A stretch of 64,000 bases of DNA from Roseimicrobium sp. ORNL1 (GCF_011044495.1 NZ_CP049143.1:1116001-1180000); one strand, 5' to 3'; counted from the stretch's first letter, positions 54,910 through 63,725 are shown. The notes: generated by a model from the letters alone, not told the origin. A program made the numbers and translations.

Positions 54910-56283
54910 TCAGGCCTGCGTGAAAGGGCCGGCATTCTGCTTGGTGAGCGCCTCACGGACCTTCTGTCCGTTTAAGTTGGCCACTTCGGCTTTTGATTGC
55001 AGGGCCAATGCTGCGGCACATCCGGCAGCTTCGCCCATGGCCATGGCGGTGACGGTCACGCGCGTGGAGGCATGAGCGCCACGGGTGGCGGAGTGGCAAC
55101 GGCCGGCGACCAGGAGGTTTTCGATCTTCTGCGGCAGCAGTGATCGATAGGGGATGTCGTATGGCGCAGGCTGCACCTTCTCCGGCTGGAAGTCATTGGC
55201 ACTGCCCAGCGTGGTCTTGTTGGGATGCAGGTCCAGATACCAGCAGCCGGTGGCGATGGCGTCGTCGAAGGAACGCCCCTTCATGATGTCATCCTCATTG
55301 AGCACATGCTGGCCGAGGAGACGTCGGGATTCACGCACACCAATCCACGGATAGGCTTCGAGGAAGTAGGAGTCCTTGAAGGCAGGCACCTCCGCTTTCC
55401 AGGCGCGGAACATCGCCAGCGCATCGGCGCGGCCCTGCATTTCTGCACGGGTGAGATCCGCGGCATCCGTGGGATTCGCGGGCACGCGCACGCCGTGGAT
55501 GTAAACCTCGTCTTTGCCGTAGGTGAAGCCCACTCCGGGGCCGTAGAAGTGCGGCAGTTCACCGCGCTGCTGGGCATTGAGCAATGCGGTGCGGCACAGG
55601 GCGCTGATGCCCTTGGTGGGTTGCACGTGTCCGATGCGGAAATGCAGGGTGAGCGGCTGCACCTCGGCGCTTTGTTCCGTGGGAGCACCGGCCCAGGCGG
55701 CCACATCGGCATCACCCGTGCAATCGATGACCACCTTGGGGCGGATGCGCACGAGGCCATCTTTGTTGGCAATGGTGACCGAGGTGATGCGGCCACCGGA
55801 GGATTCCGCATCGCACGCCACGGAGTTGAAGAGCACCTTCAGCTTTTCACCGCAGGCCTGGAGCTCACGATCCAGCAGCACCTTGAACTCAAAGGTGTTT
55901 GGAATCGTGGGATTGTGCGGCTTGATGTGCGTGGCATCCGGCTTGCACACGCCGGTCTTCGCGAGCAGTTCCAAGGCGATGCCCTTCACCACCACGCGGT
56001 TGTCCTTGATGTTGGAGATGCCATCGAAGTAGGGCAGCCCTACGTTCGTGATGATGCCTCCCGCAAACGGAGCCTTCTCCACGAGCAGCGTCTTCGCCCC
56101 GGCGCGTGCTGCACTCAGGGCTGCTGCCGTGCCTGCGCAACCGCCACCGCAAACGAGCACGTCGGTTTCGATTTCGCGGACGTTCTTCTTTGGAGCCGTC
56201 GCATCAGGCGACTGCGCGCTCAAGAGGGGGGCGGCCACCGCGGCAGCCGCGGAAGAGGTGAGGAAGGTGCGACGCGTGTTCAT
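54910..56283 (-). CDS. FAD-dependent oxidoreductase with Tat signal
   Basis: This 457-residue protein starts at the ATG at 56283 with a Tat signal (MNTRRTFLTSSAAAAVAAP, ending in LLSAQS), so it is exported. The FAD-binding Rossmann motif is VLVCGGGCAGTAAALSAARAGA, followed by LLVEKAPFAGGIITNVGLP. The last part (NLLVAGRCHSATRGAHASTRV) is the second FAD contact typical of the FAD-dependent oxidoreductase family PF12831. These are common in planctomycete/verrucomicrobial sugar clusters. The substrate is unknown. A periplasmic flavoprotein in a cluster with cytoplasmic dehydrogenases suggests the pathway starts outside the cytoplasm. Confidence 0.88.
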   Translation of the reverse strand: MNTRRTFLTSSAAAAVAAPLLSAQSPDATAPKKNVREIETDVLVCGGGCAGTAAALSAARAGAKTLLVEKAPFAGGIITNVGLPYFDGISNIKDNRVVVKGIALELLAKTGVCKPDATHIKPHNPTIPNTFEFKVLLDRELQACGEKLKVLFNSVACDAESSGGRITSVTIANKDGLVRIRPKVVIDCTGDADVAAWAGAPTEQSAEVQPLTLHFRIGHVQPTKGISALCRTALLNAQQRGELPHFYGPGVGFTYGKDEVYIHGVRVPANPTDAADLTRAEMQGRADALAMFRAWKAEVPAFKDSYFLEAYPWIGVRESRRLLGQHVLNEDDIMKGRSFDDAIATGCWYLDLHPNKTTLGSANDFQPEKVQPAPYDIPYRSLLPQKIENLLVAGRCHSATRGAHASTRVTVTAMAMGEAAGCAAALALQSKAEVANLNGQKVREALTKQNAGPFTQA

Positions 56284-56309
56284 GGCATCGTCGTATGTGA
56301 TGAGGTTTG

Positions 56310-57335
56310 TTACACCGGCTTCAGCACGCTCTTCACCACTTCGCCCTTGTGCATCTTCTCGAAGGCTTCGTGCCAGTCCGTGATGGGCCACACGCCGCCG
56401 ATGATCGGGCGCACGTCCATCTGGCCGCTGGCGAGCAGCGCGATGACGCGTTCCCACACGGGCCAATTGTGGCTGAAGCTGCCCTGCAGGGTGATGTTCT
56501 TCTGCACGAGCGGATCAATGTTGAACCCGAGTGGCTGCGGGCCCCAACCCACCTTGCTGATCCAGCCGGCGGGACGTACGATGTCGAGCGCGATGCGGAG
56601 CGTTACGCTCGCACCAGCGGCGTCAATGACACCATCCGCACCCATGCCATCGCGTTCCATGGACCAGGGCTTGGCATCGCCGATGATGACTTCGCAGCCG
56701 TATTTCTTCGCGATTTCCAAACGGTGCGCATCCTGCGGCAGACCCACGAGGGCCACTTCCGCGCCACACAGGCGGGCCATGGCGGCACAGAGAATGCCAA
56801 TGGTGCCAGGTCCGAGCACGACGACGCGGTCACCGGGCTCGATGCGCGCGTTCTTCACCACCGCGTTGTAGGCTACGCAGCAGGGTTCGGTGAGGCAGGC
56901 CTGCTCAAAGGGAAGCTGGTCCGGCACATGGTGCAGGATGCGGGAGGGCACGCGCACGTACTTCGTCATCGCGCCATTCACGCCGTAGCCGAATCCCTTG
57001 CGCGTGGGGTCCAGATTGTAGAGCCCGCGACGCGTCATGGGATTGTTCTGGCTGATGATGGCGGCGGTTTCGCTCACCACGCGGTCGCCTTCCTTCCAGC
57101 CCTGCACCTCCTTGCCCACTTGCACAATGTGTCCACCGAACTCATGGCCCAGCACCACGGGATAGTTCACCGGCCAGGAATGATCCGCGGTCCACTGGTG
57201 CAGGTCACTGCCGCACACGCCGACATTGGCGACTTCGAGCAGCACATCCTCGGCGCCGATCTCCGGCTTGGGGATTTCACGGATTTCGACGGAGCCCTTT
57301 TCAGGCGCGAAGTTGACGACAGCGGCGGAGTTCAT
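56310..57335 (-). CDS. Zinc-type medium-chain dehydrogenase
   Basis: This 341-residue MDR protein has the catalytic zinc site: Cys41 (GVCGSDLHQW), His and Glu in GHEFGGHIVQVG, and the NAD-binding VVVLGPGTIGILCAAMA. The structural zinc lobe with four cysteines is absent; the segment after the GDRV motif reads SETAAIISQNNPM instead. It resembles sorbitol/threonine/L-idonate dehydrogenase-like enzymes. It lies 57 bases downstream of the decarboxylase gene in the same direction and probably oxidises a polyol or sugar acid in the same pathway. Confidence 0.88.
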   Translation of the reverse strand: MNSAAVVNFAPEKGSVEIREIPKPEIGAEDVLLEVANVGVCGSDLHQWTADHSWPVNYPVVLGHEFGGHIVQVGKEVQGWKEGDRVVSETAAIISQNNPMTRRGLYNLDPTRKGFGYGVNGAMTKYVRVPSRILHHVPDQLPFEQACLTEPCCVAYNAVVKNARIEPGDRVVVLGPGTIGILCAAMARLCGAEVALVGLPQDAHRLEIAKKYGCEVIIGDAKPWSMERDGMGADGVIDAAGASVTLRIALDIVRPAGWISKVGWGPQPLGFNIDPLVQKNITLQGSFSHNWPVWERVIALLASGQMDVRPIIGGVWPITDWHEAFEKMHKGEVVKSVLKPV

Positions 57336-57391
57336 GGGAGGAAGGGAATGCGTTTCGAAAATGGGATGGACCGACTCAGGCGGGAAGCGGC

Positions 57392-58096
57392 TTAGCCACC
57401 CACTGCTACATCGCCATAGGCGTGGATCTTTTCACAGATCAGGCGCAGGGAGCTTTCGAGGTCGCCATCGGCGGTCTTGAAGGCATCGGCATCAATGGTC
57501 AGCGGAGCGCCGAGCACCACGAGTGGGGCGCCAAATTCAGGGCAGCGGATGGCCTGCTCCAGGGTGAGGCCACCCACGGCCTGCACGGGAATCTTCACGG
57601 CCTGCACCACTTCGCGAAGCTGGTCCAGCGGGCTCGGCATGCGATGACCGGCAGCGGCGATGCCACGGCGCTCATCATAGCCAATGTGGTGAATCACATA
57701 ATCACAGCCGAGATCTTCCAGCCACTTCGCGCCTTCCACCATGTCGGGGCACACCATGTTGTCGCCCATGACCTTCGCGCCGAAGTCACGACCGGCGTTC
57801 ACCACGCACTTGATGGTTTCCGCATGCGCGCGTGCCATCACCACCACATGCGTGGCGCCGGCCTTGGCCATCATCTCCGCTTCGAGGTAGCCACCGTCCA
57901 TGGTCTTCAGGTCAGCCACGATGGGCGTATTCGGGAATGCCTTGCGCAGGGCGCGCACGCCGTGCAGTCCTTCTGCGAGAATCAGCGGTGTGCCAGCTTC
58001 CAGCCAATCCACGCCGGCGCGCATGGCCAGCGCGGCAGTCTCAAGGGCTTCGTCGATGTTGGTGAGGTCGAGGGAGATTTGAACGATGGGTTTCAT
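57392..58096 (-). CDS. HUMPS-family decarboxylase/synthase (3-keto-L-gulonate-6-phosphate decarboxylase or hexulose-6-phosphate synthase-like)
   Basis: This 234-residue protein is an orotidine-monophosphate-decarboxylase-fold enzyme. Glu33 (WLEAGTP), Asp62-x-Lys64-x2-Asp67 (ADLKTMDGG) and HH at 135-136 with Arg142 align with the residues described for 3-keto-L-gulonate-6-phosphate decarboxylase. Hexulose-6-phosphate synthase shares most of them, and I cannot choose between the two by eye. No 6-phospho-3-hexuloisomerase gene is nearby, which favours a decarboxylase role in sugar-acid breakdown over formaldehyde fixation. It is the first enzyme gene after the GntR regulator gene. Confidence 0.82.
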   Translation of the reverse strand: MKPIVQISLDLTNIDEALETAALAMRAGVDWLEAGTPLILAEGLHGVRALRKAFPNTPIVADLKTMDGGYLEAEMMAKAGATHVVVMARAHAETIKCVVNAGRDFGAKVMGDNMVCPDMVEGAKWLEDLGCDYVIHHIGYDERRGIAAAGHRMPSPLDQLREVVQAVKIPVQAVGGLTLEQAIRCPEFGAPLVVLGAPLTIDADAFKTADGDLESSLRLICEKIHAYGDVAVGG

Positions 58097-58159
58097 AACG
58101 GAGGAGGAAGCGGGTGCTGAAATGAAAAGGCGTAGGGCGGGCAGGTGCGGGTGAATGAA

Positions 58160-58846
58160 TCACGCCACGGTGGTTTCATCCGCGGGCATCCACTCGGCCC
58201 ATTCGCGGATGTGCTTCTGCATCTGCTGCACCGCTTTTTCAGGGTCACCGGCAGAGAGCGCGCGGAAGATGGGGCGATGACCACGAAGGGCGTGGTCGCT
58301 TACGGGAATATCATTCGCCGCCTGCCAGCGATGCGCTTTGGCCAGGAGCAATTCAAACTGCGTGCGGACCGTGTGCCAGCAAACGCGCAGTCGCTCATGC
58401 CGCGCGGCCTGCATGATGAGGTCGTGGAATTCCACATCGAGACGGCTGATGTTCGTCACGTCCTTCTCTTCCTCCAGCGCTTCGAGATTGCTCTTCAGAA
58501 GGGCGAGGTCCTGCGAGGTCACTTTCTCGGCGGCGAGCTTCACGCTCATGAGTTCCAGATTGAGCCGCAACGAGAGAATCTCCTCGAAGTCCGCTTTCGT
58601 GAACTGCCGCACCTGGCAGCGCCCGCGATGATCGAAGACAACCACGCCATCGTGCTCCAGTTCCACCAGCGCTTCGCGTACGGGCACCCGGCTCACGTGG
58701 AGTTGCTCGGCCAGCTTGGGCTCACTTACCTGACTGCCCTCTGCGATCTGGCCGGAGATGATGGAGCGGCGCACCTGCGCAGCCACTTCCTCCGCGAGGG
58801 TGGAGCGGCGGATGGCCTGGAGACCGTTGGAGGGTAGGGATGCCAT
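58160..58846 (-). CDS. GntR-family (FadR-type) transcriptional regulator
   Basis: The 228-residue protein has a GntR winged helix (LAEEVAAQVRRSIISGQIAEG, then QLHVSRVPVREALVELEHDG) and an all-helical FCD effector domain (RLDVEFHDLIMQAA and HRPIFRALSAGDPEKAVQQMQKHI, with the usual metal-binding His/Asp pattern). It reads in the same direction as the catabolic cluster and is likely its repressor. The ATG at 58846 is inside a perfect palindrome, and no Shine-Dalgarno sequence precedes it, so the start or the mode of regulation is unusual. Confidence 0.9.
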   Translation of the reverse strand: MASLPSNGLQAIRRSTLAEEVAAQVRRSIISGQIAEGSQVSEPKLAEQLHVSRVPVREALVELEHDGVVVFDHRGRCQVRQFTKADFEEILSLRLNLELMSVKLAAEKVTSQDLALLKSNLEALEEEKDVTNISRLDVEFHDLIMQAARHERLRVCWHTVRTQFELLLAKAHRWQAANDIPVSDHALRGHRPIFRALSAGDPEKAVQQMQKHIREWAEWMPADETTVA

Positions 58847-58860
58847 ACTGTATACAGTAT
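58845..58860. promoter_or_regulatory. Perfect 16-bp palindrome overlapping the gntR start (probable operator)
   Basis: ATACTGTATACAGTAT is a perfect palindrome whose last bases include two of the three bases of the gntR start codon. Its GTATAC core recalls FadR-type GntR operators. A TATACT hexamer on the minus strand lies within and next to it and could be a -10 box. An autoregulatory site is inferred. Confidence 0.6.
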
Positions 58861-59015
58861 AAGTGCGACATGTAGGCAGGAGGAGCCTTTCGTCAATGGG
58901 CTTGTTGCGTTTTTGTCACGACCCCGGTGGAGCCCAAGATTCTTACAAGTCTGCTGGCGCGCCGGAATTCCTGCGTTTAGTTCCTCCAACAACTAACATC
59001 AGCTCCCTCAAAACC

Positions 59016-59540
59016 ATGCCTGTGGAAGATGAGTCCCTGTCACCGCCTGCAAGAGAAGAAACTGTGCTCTGGTCCGGCCATTCCTCCCAGTGGGTGCATT
59101 TCTGGTGGTACTTCTTTTGTGTGCTTCTGGCCGTGGCTGCGGTGGTCGGCGCGATCTTCACCGCAGGGCTCTCTCTGGTGGGACTAATCATTCCCCTCGT
59201 CATGTGGGGTCTTCGCTGGTGGATGACCCGGACGACGAAGTACGAGCTCACCTCCCAGCGTTTGCGCCGGACATCCGGCATCCTGAACCGCACCCTCGAT
59301 GAACTCGAGCTCTACCGGGTCAAGGACTACAGTGTGGAGATGCCTCTGATGATGCGCATCTTTGGTCTCGGCAATCTCCGGCTTGTCACCTCAGATGCCA
59401 CGACTCCGGTGGTGGACATCCCTGCCATCCAGGGAGCCATGGATGTGCGCGAGCTCCTCCGTACGGCTGTCCAGGCCGAGCGCGATCGCAAGCGTGTGCG
59501 AGAACTGGACGTGGATGGTCCTGGCGGATCGATTCCCTGA
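59016..59540 (+). CDS. Bacterial PH-domain (bPH2/DUF304) membrane protein
   Basis: The 174-residue protein has two closely spaced membrane helices (about 27-72) and then a PH-like domain: TTKYELTSQRLRRTSGILNRTLDELELYRVKDYSVEMPLMMRIFGLGNL follows the pattern of the YdbT/bPH2 family. The ATG at 59016 is preferred to an upstream in-frame start. The function of this family is unknown beyond membrane association. It is divergent from gntR with about 170 bases between. Confidence 0.85.
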   Translation: MPVEDESLSPPAREETVLWSGHSSQWVHFWWYFFCVLLAVAAVVGAIFTAGLSLVGLIIPLVMWGLRWWMTRTTKYELTSQRLRRTSGILNRTLDELELYRVKDYSVEMPLMMRIFGLGNLRLVTSDATTPVVDIPAIQGAMDVRELLRTAVQAERDRKRVRELDVDGPGGSIP

Positions 59541-59708
59541 AGGGGGAATGACCCGTGATTGCAATTAAATGCTTTACCCATTCGGCATTCCCAGATTGAA
59601 TCCGAATTACTCTATGGAGAGCGTGGTGATTTCGCTTCGTGAGATCACCTCTGTGCACACTGAAAGGTGTGGACATCAAATATCGCTTAACTAAACTCCG
59701 CTGAAATT
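59541..59708. other. Intergenic region before the histidine kinase gene
   Basis: It contains a 6-bp stem GGTGAT (59625-59630) / ATCACC (59644-59649) with a 13-base loop, and no recognisable promoter or RNA gene. Confidence 0.3.
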
Positions 59709-60464
59709 ATGTCGGCTGCGCATACCACCGCTACCTCAGGAGTTGTCTTCACTCATCCCACCCTCCTGGGCGCGACCACGGAAACGGGAGATGGCTATCA
59801 TCAGGAGCTTCTGCGTGGCGTCACGCATAAGCTGAATAACCTCCTCGCCATCATTCAGGGCTTCAGCAGCCTCATCTTGATGAATGATGATCTTGATGAG
59901 GGTTCCAAGGAGAACATGCAGCACATCAAGGAAGCGAGCGTCGCCGTGTCTGGCTTGAGCGAGCGTATTCGCGTGGCTGGTGGTTGTGCGAAGATCTCGC
60001 CCCAAACGCTGAACCTTGCGGATTACCTCACTGCTGTGGAGGCGTCCCTGCGTGACCCCTTCATCAAGGCTGGCGTTCCCTTTGATATCGAAGTTCCTCC
60101 GGGTCTGCCGAATGTGGAGATCGATCCTTCCAAGCTCAAGGATCTGCTGATGGAAATCCTGCGCAATGCCGCCGCAGGTGCGCAGAGTGGAGGTGGTCGT
60201 GCGCTGATGCAGGTCAGCGGTCCCGGCATTGTGACCCCGACGCAAGAAGGCCGGGTGGATATTTTGATCACGAATACCGGCTCCACGATTCCTCAGGATA
60301 AACTTCAGGAAATCTTCAAGCCCTTCGTCAGCAGCCGCAGCAGTCATCATCTTGGGCTCGGCCTCACCGTCGCGGCCATGCTGGCACGGCAGATGAACGT
60401 GCGTCTTGGAGTGCACTCGGAAGAGCACATCGTCACCTTCTGGCTGAGCCTGCCGATGGCGTAA
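59709..60464 (+). CDS. Soluble histidine kinase-like protein (NtrB-type)
   Basis: The 251-residue protein has no membrane helix. It shows an H-box around THKLNNLLAIIQGFSS with the predicted phospho-acceptor His40, an ATP-binding N-box (LLMEILRNAAAGA) and a G2 box (HHLGLGLTVAAML). There is no PAS or other sensor domain, so the signal probably comes from a partner protein. No response regulator gene is adjacent, making it an orphan. The VDILITNTGSTIPQ segment corresponds to the G1 box in weakened form. Confidence 0.82.
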   Translation: MSAAHTTATSGVVFTHPTLLGATTETGDGYHQELLRGVTHKLNNLLAIIQGFSSLILMNDDLDEGSKENMQHIKEASVAVSGLSERIRVAGGCAKISPQTLNLADYLTAVEASLRDPFIKAGVPFDIEVPPGLPNVEIDPSKLKDLLMEILRNAAAGAQSGGGRALMQVSGPGIVTPTQEGRVDILITNTGSTIPQDKLQEIFKPFVSSRSSHHLGLGLTVAAMLARQMNVRLGVHSEEHIVTFWLSLPMA

Positions 60465-60495
60465 CGCTACGCCATCGTTGCGCGGTGCGCATTGC

Positions 60496-61746
60496 TCAGT
60501 CCCGACGGACGACACTTTCCAGCACCTGCACCGCGATTGCCGCGGGCCGTGCTTCGTAGCATTTCGCCGCAGCCGTTCGACATGCGGCTGCCACGCGGTC
60601 GTTTTCCGCGAGGTTCTTCAATGCGGATGCGATCGTCACGGCCTTGAAGTTCTTGGGGTACACGGTTGCGGATGCTCCCAGTTTCTCAAGCCGCGCGGCA
60701 TTGTCCGGCTGGTCATGACCCATCGGCATGAGGAGCTGCGGCACTCCGGTGGCCAGAGCTTGAGAGAGGGTGCCGATGCCACCATGATGAACTAGCACAC
60801 TCACGTGCGGCAGCAGTTCACCGAAGGGCAGGTAGTCGAAATGCTGTGCAAACTCCGGCAGCGGAGACGGCAGTTGTTCTGGATACCGGGTGCCAATGAG
60901 GGCGCGCATGCCGGCAAGACGGCAGGCCTCCAGGCCTTCGTGGAAAAACTCCCTGGCCTGCGCGTTTCCACTGCCAGGGCTCAGCAGCACCGGCTTGTCC
61001 CCGGCTGCGAGCCACGCCAACAGTGCGTCGGGAAGCGGGTACTGACCCTTCAGATCCTCCAGAGGAAAGCCCGTCTGCGTCGTGTGCACCGGCCAGTCCG
61101 GCTGGGGGGCGGCGAACCAGGAGGGGAACAGCGCGAGGTTCGCATCTGGCGAGTGCATCCAGTGGGGCAGGGGACGGGGCGGTGGAGTGACTCCGATATC
61201 GCGGCAGAGATTTTTCAGCACCGGCGCCAGCTTGAAGTCCGCTGGATTGGGCATGGAAAACATCAGTCGCTTCACCCACTTGGGCAGCCGGGTGATCCAT
61301 TCCATGCCGGGAATCAGGATCGGCGTGTCGTACAGGCTGAGGAAGCACGAGGGTTGCAAGTGGGTGGACACGAGTGGCACTCCAAATTTTTCTCGTGCCA
61401 CCCGCGCGGCGAAGAGGTGAAAGGGCGAGACCAACCGGCTCTCCCCGGGGCGGATGCGTGAAGCGATCACCTCGTAGCAGGGGCGCAAAAATTTTGCCCC
61501 ACACTCCAGCACCAGAGCGGTGCCTTTCAGCGGCTTCCACAGGTCCGGGTGACGCACCAAAGTTTCGAATTCCGCCTCCTCGCCCAGTGGAAGGAACGTT
61601 AATCCGGCACCCTCCACCATGGGACGGAACATGGGCGCAGTGATGAGCTCCACCTCGTGGCCGCGGGCTTTCAGAAGCCGTCCCATCCAGATGAAGGGAT
61701 TCACATCACCAGCACTGCCAAATGGGGTCAGGAGAAAGTGCGCCAT
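60496..61746 (-). CDS. GT1-family glycosyltransferase (UDP-glucosyl/rhamnosyl transferase-like)
   Basis: The 416-residue protein starts with MAHFLLTPFGSAGDVNPFIWMG and has the GT1 donor-site signature HHGGIGTLSQALATGVPQL followed by MGHDQPDNAARL. This matches bacterial macrolide/sterol/rhamnolipid-type glycosyltransferases that modify small lipophilic acceptors. The ATG at 61746 is chosen over the upstream open frame for the family start. The acceptor is unknown. It stands alone and converges with the histidine kinase gene. Confidence 0.88.
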   Translation of the reverse strand: MAHFLLTPFGSAGDVNPFIWMGRLLKARGHEVELITAPMFRPMVEGAGLTFLPLGEEAEFETLVRHPDLWKPLKGTALVLECGAKFLRPCYEVIASRIRPGESRLVSPFHLFAARVAREKFGVPLVSTHLQPSCFLSLYDTPILIPGMEWITRLPKWVKRLMFSMPNPADFKLAPVLKNLCRDIGVTPPPRPLPHWMHSPDANLALFPSWFAAPQPDWPVHTTQTGFPLEDLKGQYPLPDALLAWLAAGDKPVLLSPGSGNAQAREFFHEGLEACRLAGMRALIGTRYPEQLPSPLPEFAQHFDYLPFGELLPHVSVLVHHGGIGTLSQALATGVPQLLMPMGHDQPDNAARLEKLGASATVYPKNFKAVTIASALKNLAENDRVAAACRTAAAKCYEARPAAIAVQVLESVVRRD

Positions 61747-61909
61747 CTCCCCCACGCTGCACCATTCCCGCCCGTTCGTAAAATGTCGCCTTCGGTGGAC
61801 AGGGGTATCTTTCTCCGGTACCTCGATGTTCCGGTAAATGCCCACTTTTCACCGATTCTTGTTTTCCGTGCCTTCAAGCTGCGCAGTGCCACGTACACTC
61901 CTTTAGGAA

Positions 61910-62917
61910 ATGGCGGCGAAACGAAAACCCATCATTGCTCTCACCATGGGCGACCCTGCCGGTGTGGGCCCTGAGGTGTGCCTGCATCTCATCACGCGGC
62001 AGAGCATCTCGGAGATCTGCACGCCGGTGATTTTCGGGGATGCGCTGATCCTCAAGCGTGTCGCCGCACTGACAAATCTCCCGTTTGATGCAGATGTCCT
62101 GAAGCCTGCTGAGTGGAGAACAAAGCGCAAAAAGCTCGACCGTCCTGCGGTGCTCGATTTGCCAGCGGTGAATTCGGACCGCGTTACGCCGGGTGAGATC
62201 GGCGCGCACACCGGCGCTGCGGCGTTTGCCTATGTGGAGGCTTCCATCGAGGCCGCGCTCGCGGGCGAGATTGCCGGCGTGGCCACGGGCCCGCTGAACA
62301 AGGAGGCGCTACACATGGCCGGCATCGACTTCCCCGGGCACACGGAGATCTTCGCCAGCCGCACGCACGCGCCGCGCTGGTGCATGATGCAGTACTCGGA
62401 CGAGATAACCTGCACCTTTGTCACCGTGCACGTGGGCTATTCGGAAGTGCCCGCGCTGCTCACCCAGGAGCGTATCGTCGATGTCATCGAGCTCACGGCA
62501 ACGGCCCTGCAGCGCATCCGCGGTTATGCGCCGAAGATCGTGGTATGCGGGCTCAATCCCCATGCCGGTGAGCACGGCCTCTTTGGAAACCAGGAGGAGG
62601 AGCGTGTCATCATTCCTGCCATCGAGATTGCTCGTTCCAGAGGGCTGCAAGTGGAAGGCCCCCTGCCTCCTGATACGTGCTTCGTTCCCGCCAAGCGCAA
62701 GACCACCGATGCCTTCGTGTGCATGTATCACGATCAGGGGCACATCCCCGTGAAGGCCCTCGCCTTCGACAGCGCGGTGAATACCACGCTCGGTCTCCCA
62801 GTCATCCGCACCAGTGTCGATCACGGCACAGCGCTGGACATTGCCTGGCAGGGCAAGGCAAATCCCGGCAGCATGATTCAGGCGGTGCGATTGGCGGTGA
62901 AACTGGCGGGTGGGTGA
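61910..62917 (+). CDS. pdxA: 4-hydroxythreonine-4-phosphate dehydrogenase
   Basis: This 335-residue protein has the PdxA pattern: ALTMGDPAGVGPEV at the start, GVATGPLNKEALHMAGIDFPGHTEIFA with a metal-binding His, CGLNPHAGEHGLFGNQEEE, MYHDQGHIPVKAL and RTSVDHGTALDIAW. It makes 3-amino-2-oxopropyl phosphate in the DXP-dependent pathway to pyridoxal phosphate, in the cytoplasm. Length is normal. A pyridoxamine-oxidase-fold gene follows 63 bases on, but that protein is of the general-stress branch, not PdxH. Confidence 0.95.
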   Translation: MAAKRKPIIALTMGDPAGVGPEVCLHLITRQSISEICTPVIFGDALILKRVAALTNLPFDADVLKPAEWRTKRKKLDRPAVLDLPAVNSDRVTPGEIGAHTGAAAFAYVEASIEAALAGEIAGVATGPLNKEALHMAGIDFPGHTEIFASRTHAPRWCMMQYSDEITCTFVTVHVGYSEVPALLTQERIVDVIELTATALQRIRGYAPKIVVCGLNPHAGEHGLFGNQEEERVIIPAIEIARSRGLQVEGPLPPDTCFVPAKRKTTDAFVCMYHDQGHIPVKALAFDSAVNTTLGLPVIRTSVDHGTALDIAWQGKANPGSMIQAVRLAVKLAGG

Positions 62918-62980
62918 GTGTTGTGGTGGTGCTGGCAGACACTGCACCACCATGCCCGGTTCCACACGCGATCCACGGGC

Positions 62981-63517
62981 ATGAGTTCCATCAATCAAAA
63001 CCAGCCGGAGCACAATCGCGACGACCTTGCCGGCCCGCAGGCGGTCGATAAGATTCGGGCGCTGGTGAGCAAGGCGCAGACCTGCTTCTTCTGTTCCAAG
63101 GTCGTGGTGCGTGGTTCTACCGGAGCGCGTCCCATGAATGTGCGGAAGGTGGATGACAATGGCAGTCTCTGGTTCCTGAGCGCGGATGACAGCCATCTGA
63201 ATCACGAACTCGCCCGTGACCCTTCGGTGCATCTCTATTTCCAGGCTTCACCGCATTCGGGATTTCTGCATCTCATGGGGCGAGCCCGGGTCACGCGTAA
63301 TCCGGCGATGATTCACGAACTGTGGGAGCCGCTGATCAAGACATGGTTCACGGGAGGCGAGAACGATCCGCGGATCACTGTCATCGAAGTTATTCCCACG
63401 GAAGGGTACTACTGGGATGTGAAGCACGGCAACATGGTCGCCGGCATCAAGATGATGATCGGCGCGGCGATTGGCGAGACGCTGGATGATTCGATCGAGG
63501 GTGCGATCCGGCTGTGA
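62981..63517 (+). CDS. Pyridoxamine 5'-phosphate oxidase-fold flavin-binding protein (general stress protein 26-like)
   Basis: The 178-residue protein has the split-barrel FMN-binding fold: FFCSKVVVRGSTGARPMNVRKVDDNGSLWFLS, then VHLYFQASPHSGFLHLMGRARV, ending with GYYWDVKHGNM. This is the general stress protein 26 group, not a pyridoxamine phosphate oxidase of B6 synthesis. The ATG at 62981 fits the family start; an earlier in-frame TTG exists. It may bind FMN or F420-like flavins and act in stress protection. Confidence 0.85.
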   Translation: MSSINQNQPEHNRDDLAGPQAVDKIRALVSKAQTCFFCSKVVVRGSTGARPMNVRKVDDNGSLWFLSADDSHLNHELARDPSVHLYFQASPHSGFLHLMGRARVTRNPAMIHELWEPLIKTWFTGGENDPRITVIEVIPTEGYYWDVKHGNMVAGIKMMIGAAIGETLDDSIEGAIRL

Positions 63518-63606
63518 TGGGGAAGTGAAAAGTGATAAGTAATATCAGGACGAGTTGAAAACAGGGCTTTAACGCGACGAACTCACCCAGCGTGTTGCGG
63601 CAGGCC

Positions 63607-63634
63607 CAAGGAGTGGGGACATTCCTGTCCCCAT
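63607..63634 (+). repeat. REP-like 28-base hairpin repeat, outer left arm
   Basis: Identical over 28 bases to 14825-14852: head ending GGAG, then the stem-loop GGGGACA-TTCC-TGTCCCC. It forms an inverted pair with 63895-63922. Confidence 0.88.
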
Positions 63635-63697
63635 GGAAGCGCGAACTACACCTTCAAGCTCTCAATAGCTCCCTTCGTGTAAACGAGGCGACTGCTT

Positions 63698-63725
63698 CGC
63701 AGGGAGCGGCACTAGCCTGGTGCCG
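63698..63725 (+). repeat. Second hairpin repeat family, inner left arm
   Basis: The element has a head ending in GGGAG and then CGGCACTAGCCTGGTGCCG, a stem of up to nine pairs with one G-T wobble. It is unrelated in sequence to the outer repeat but has the same head-plus-stem layout and length. It pairs with 63811-63838. Confidence 0.75.
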
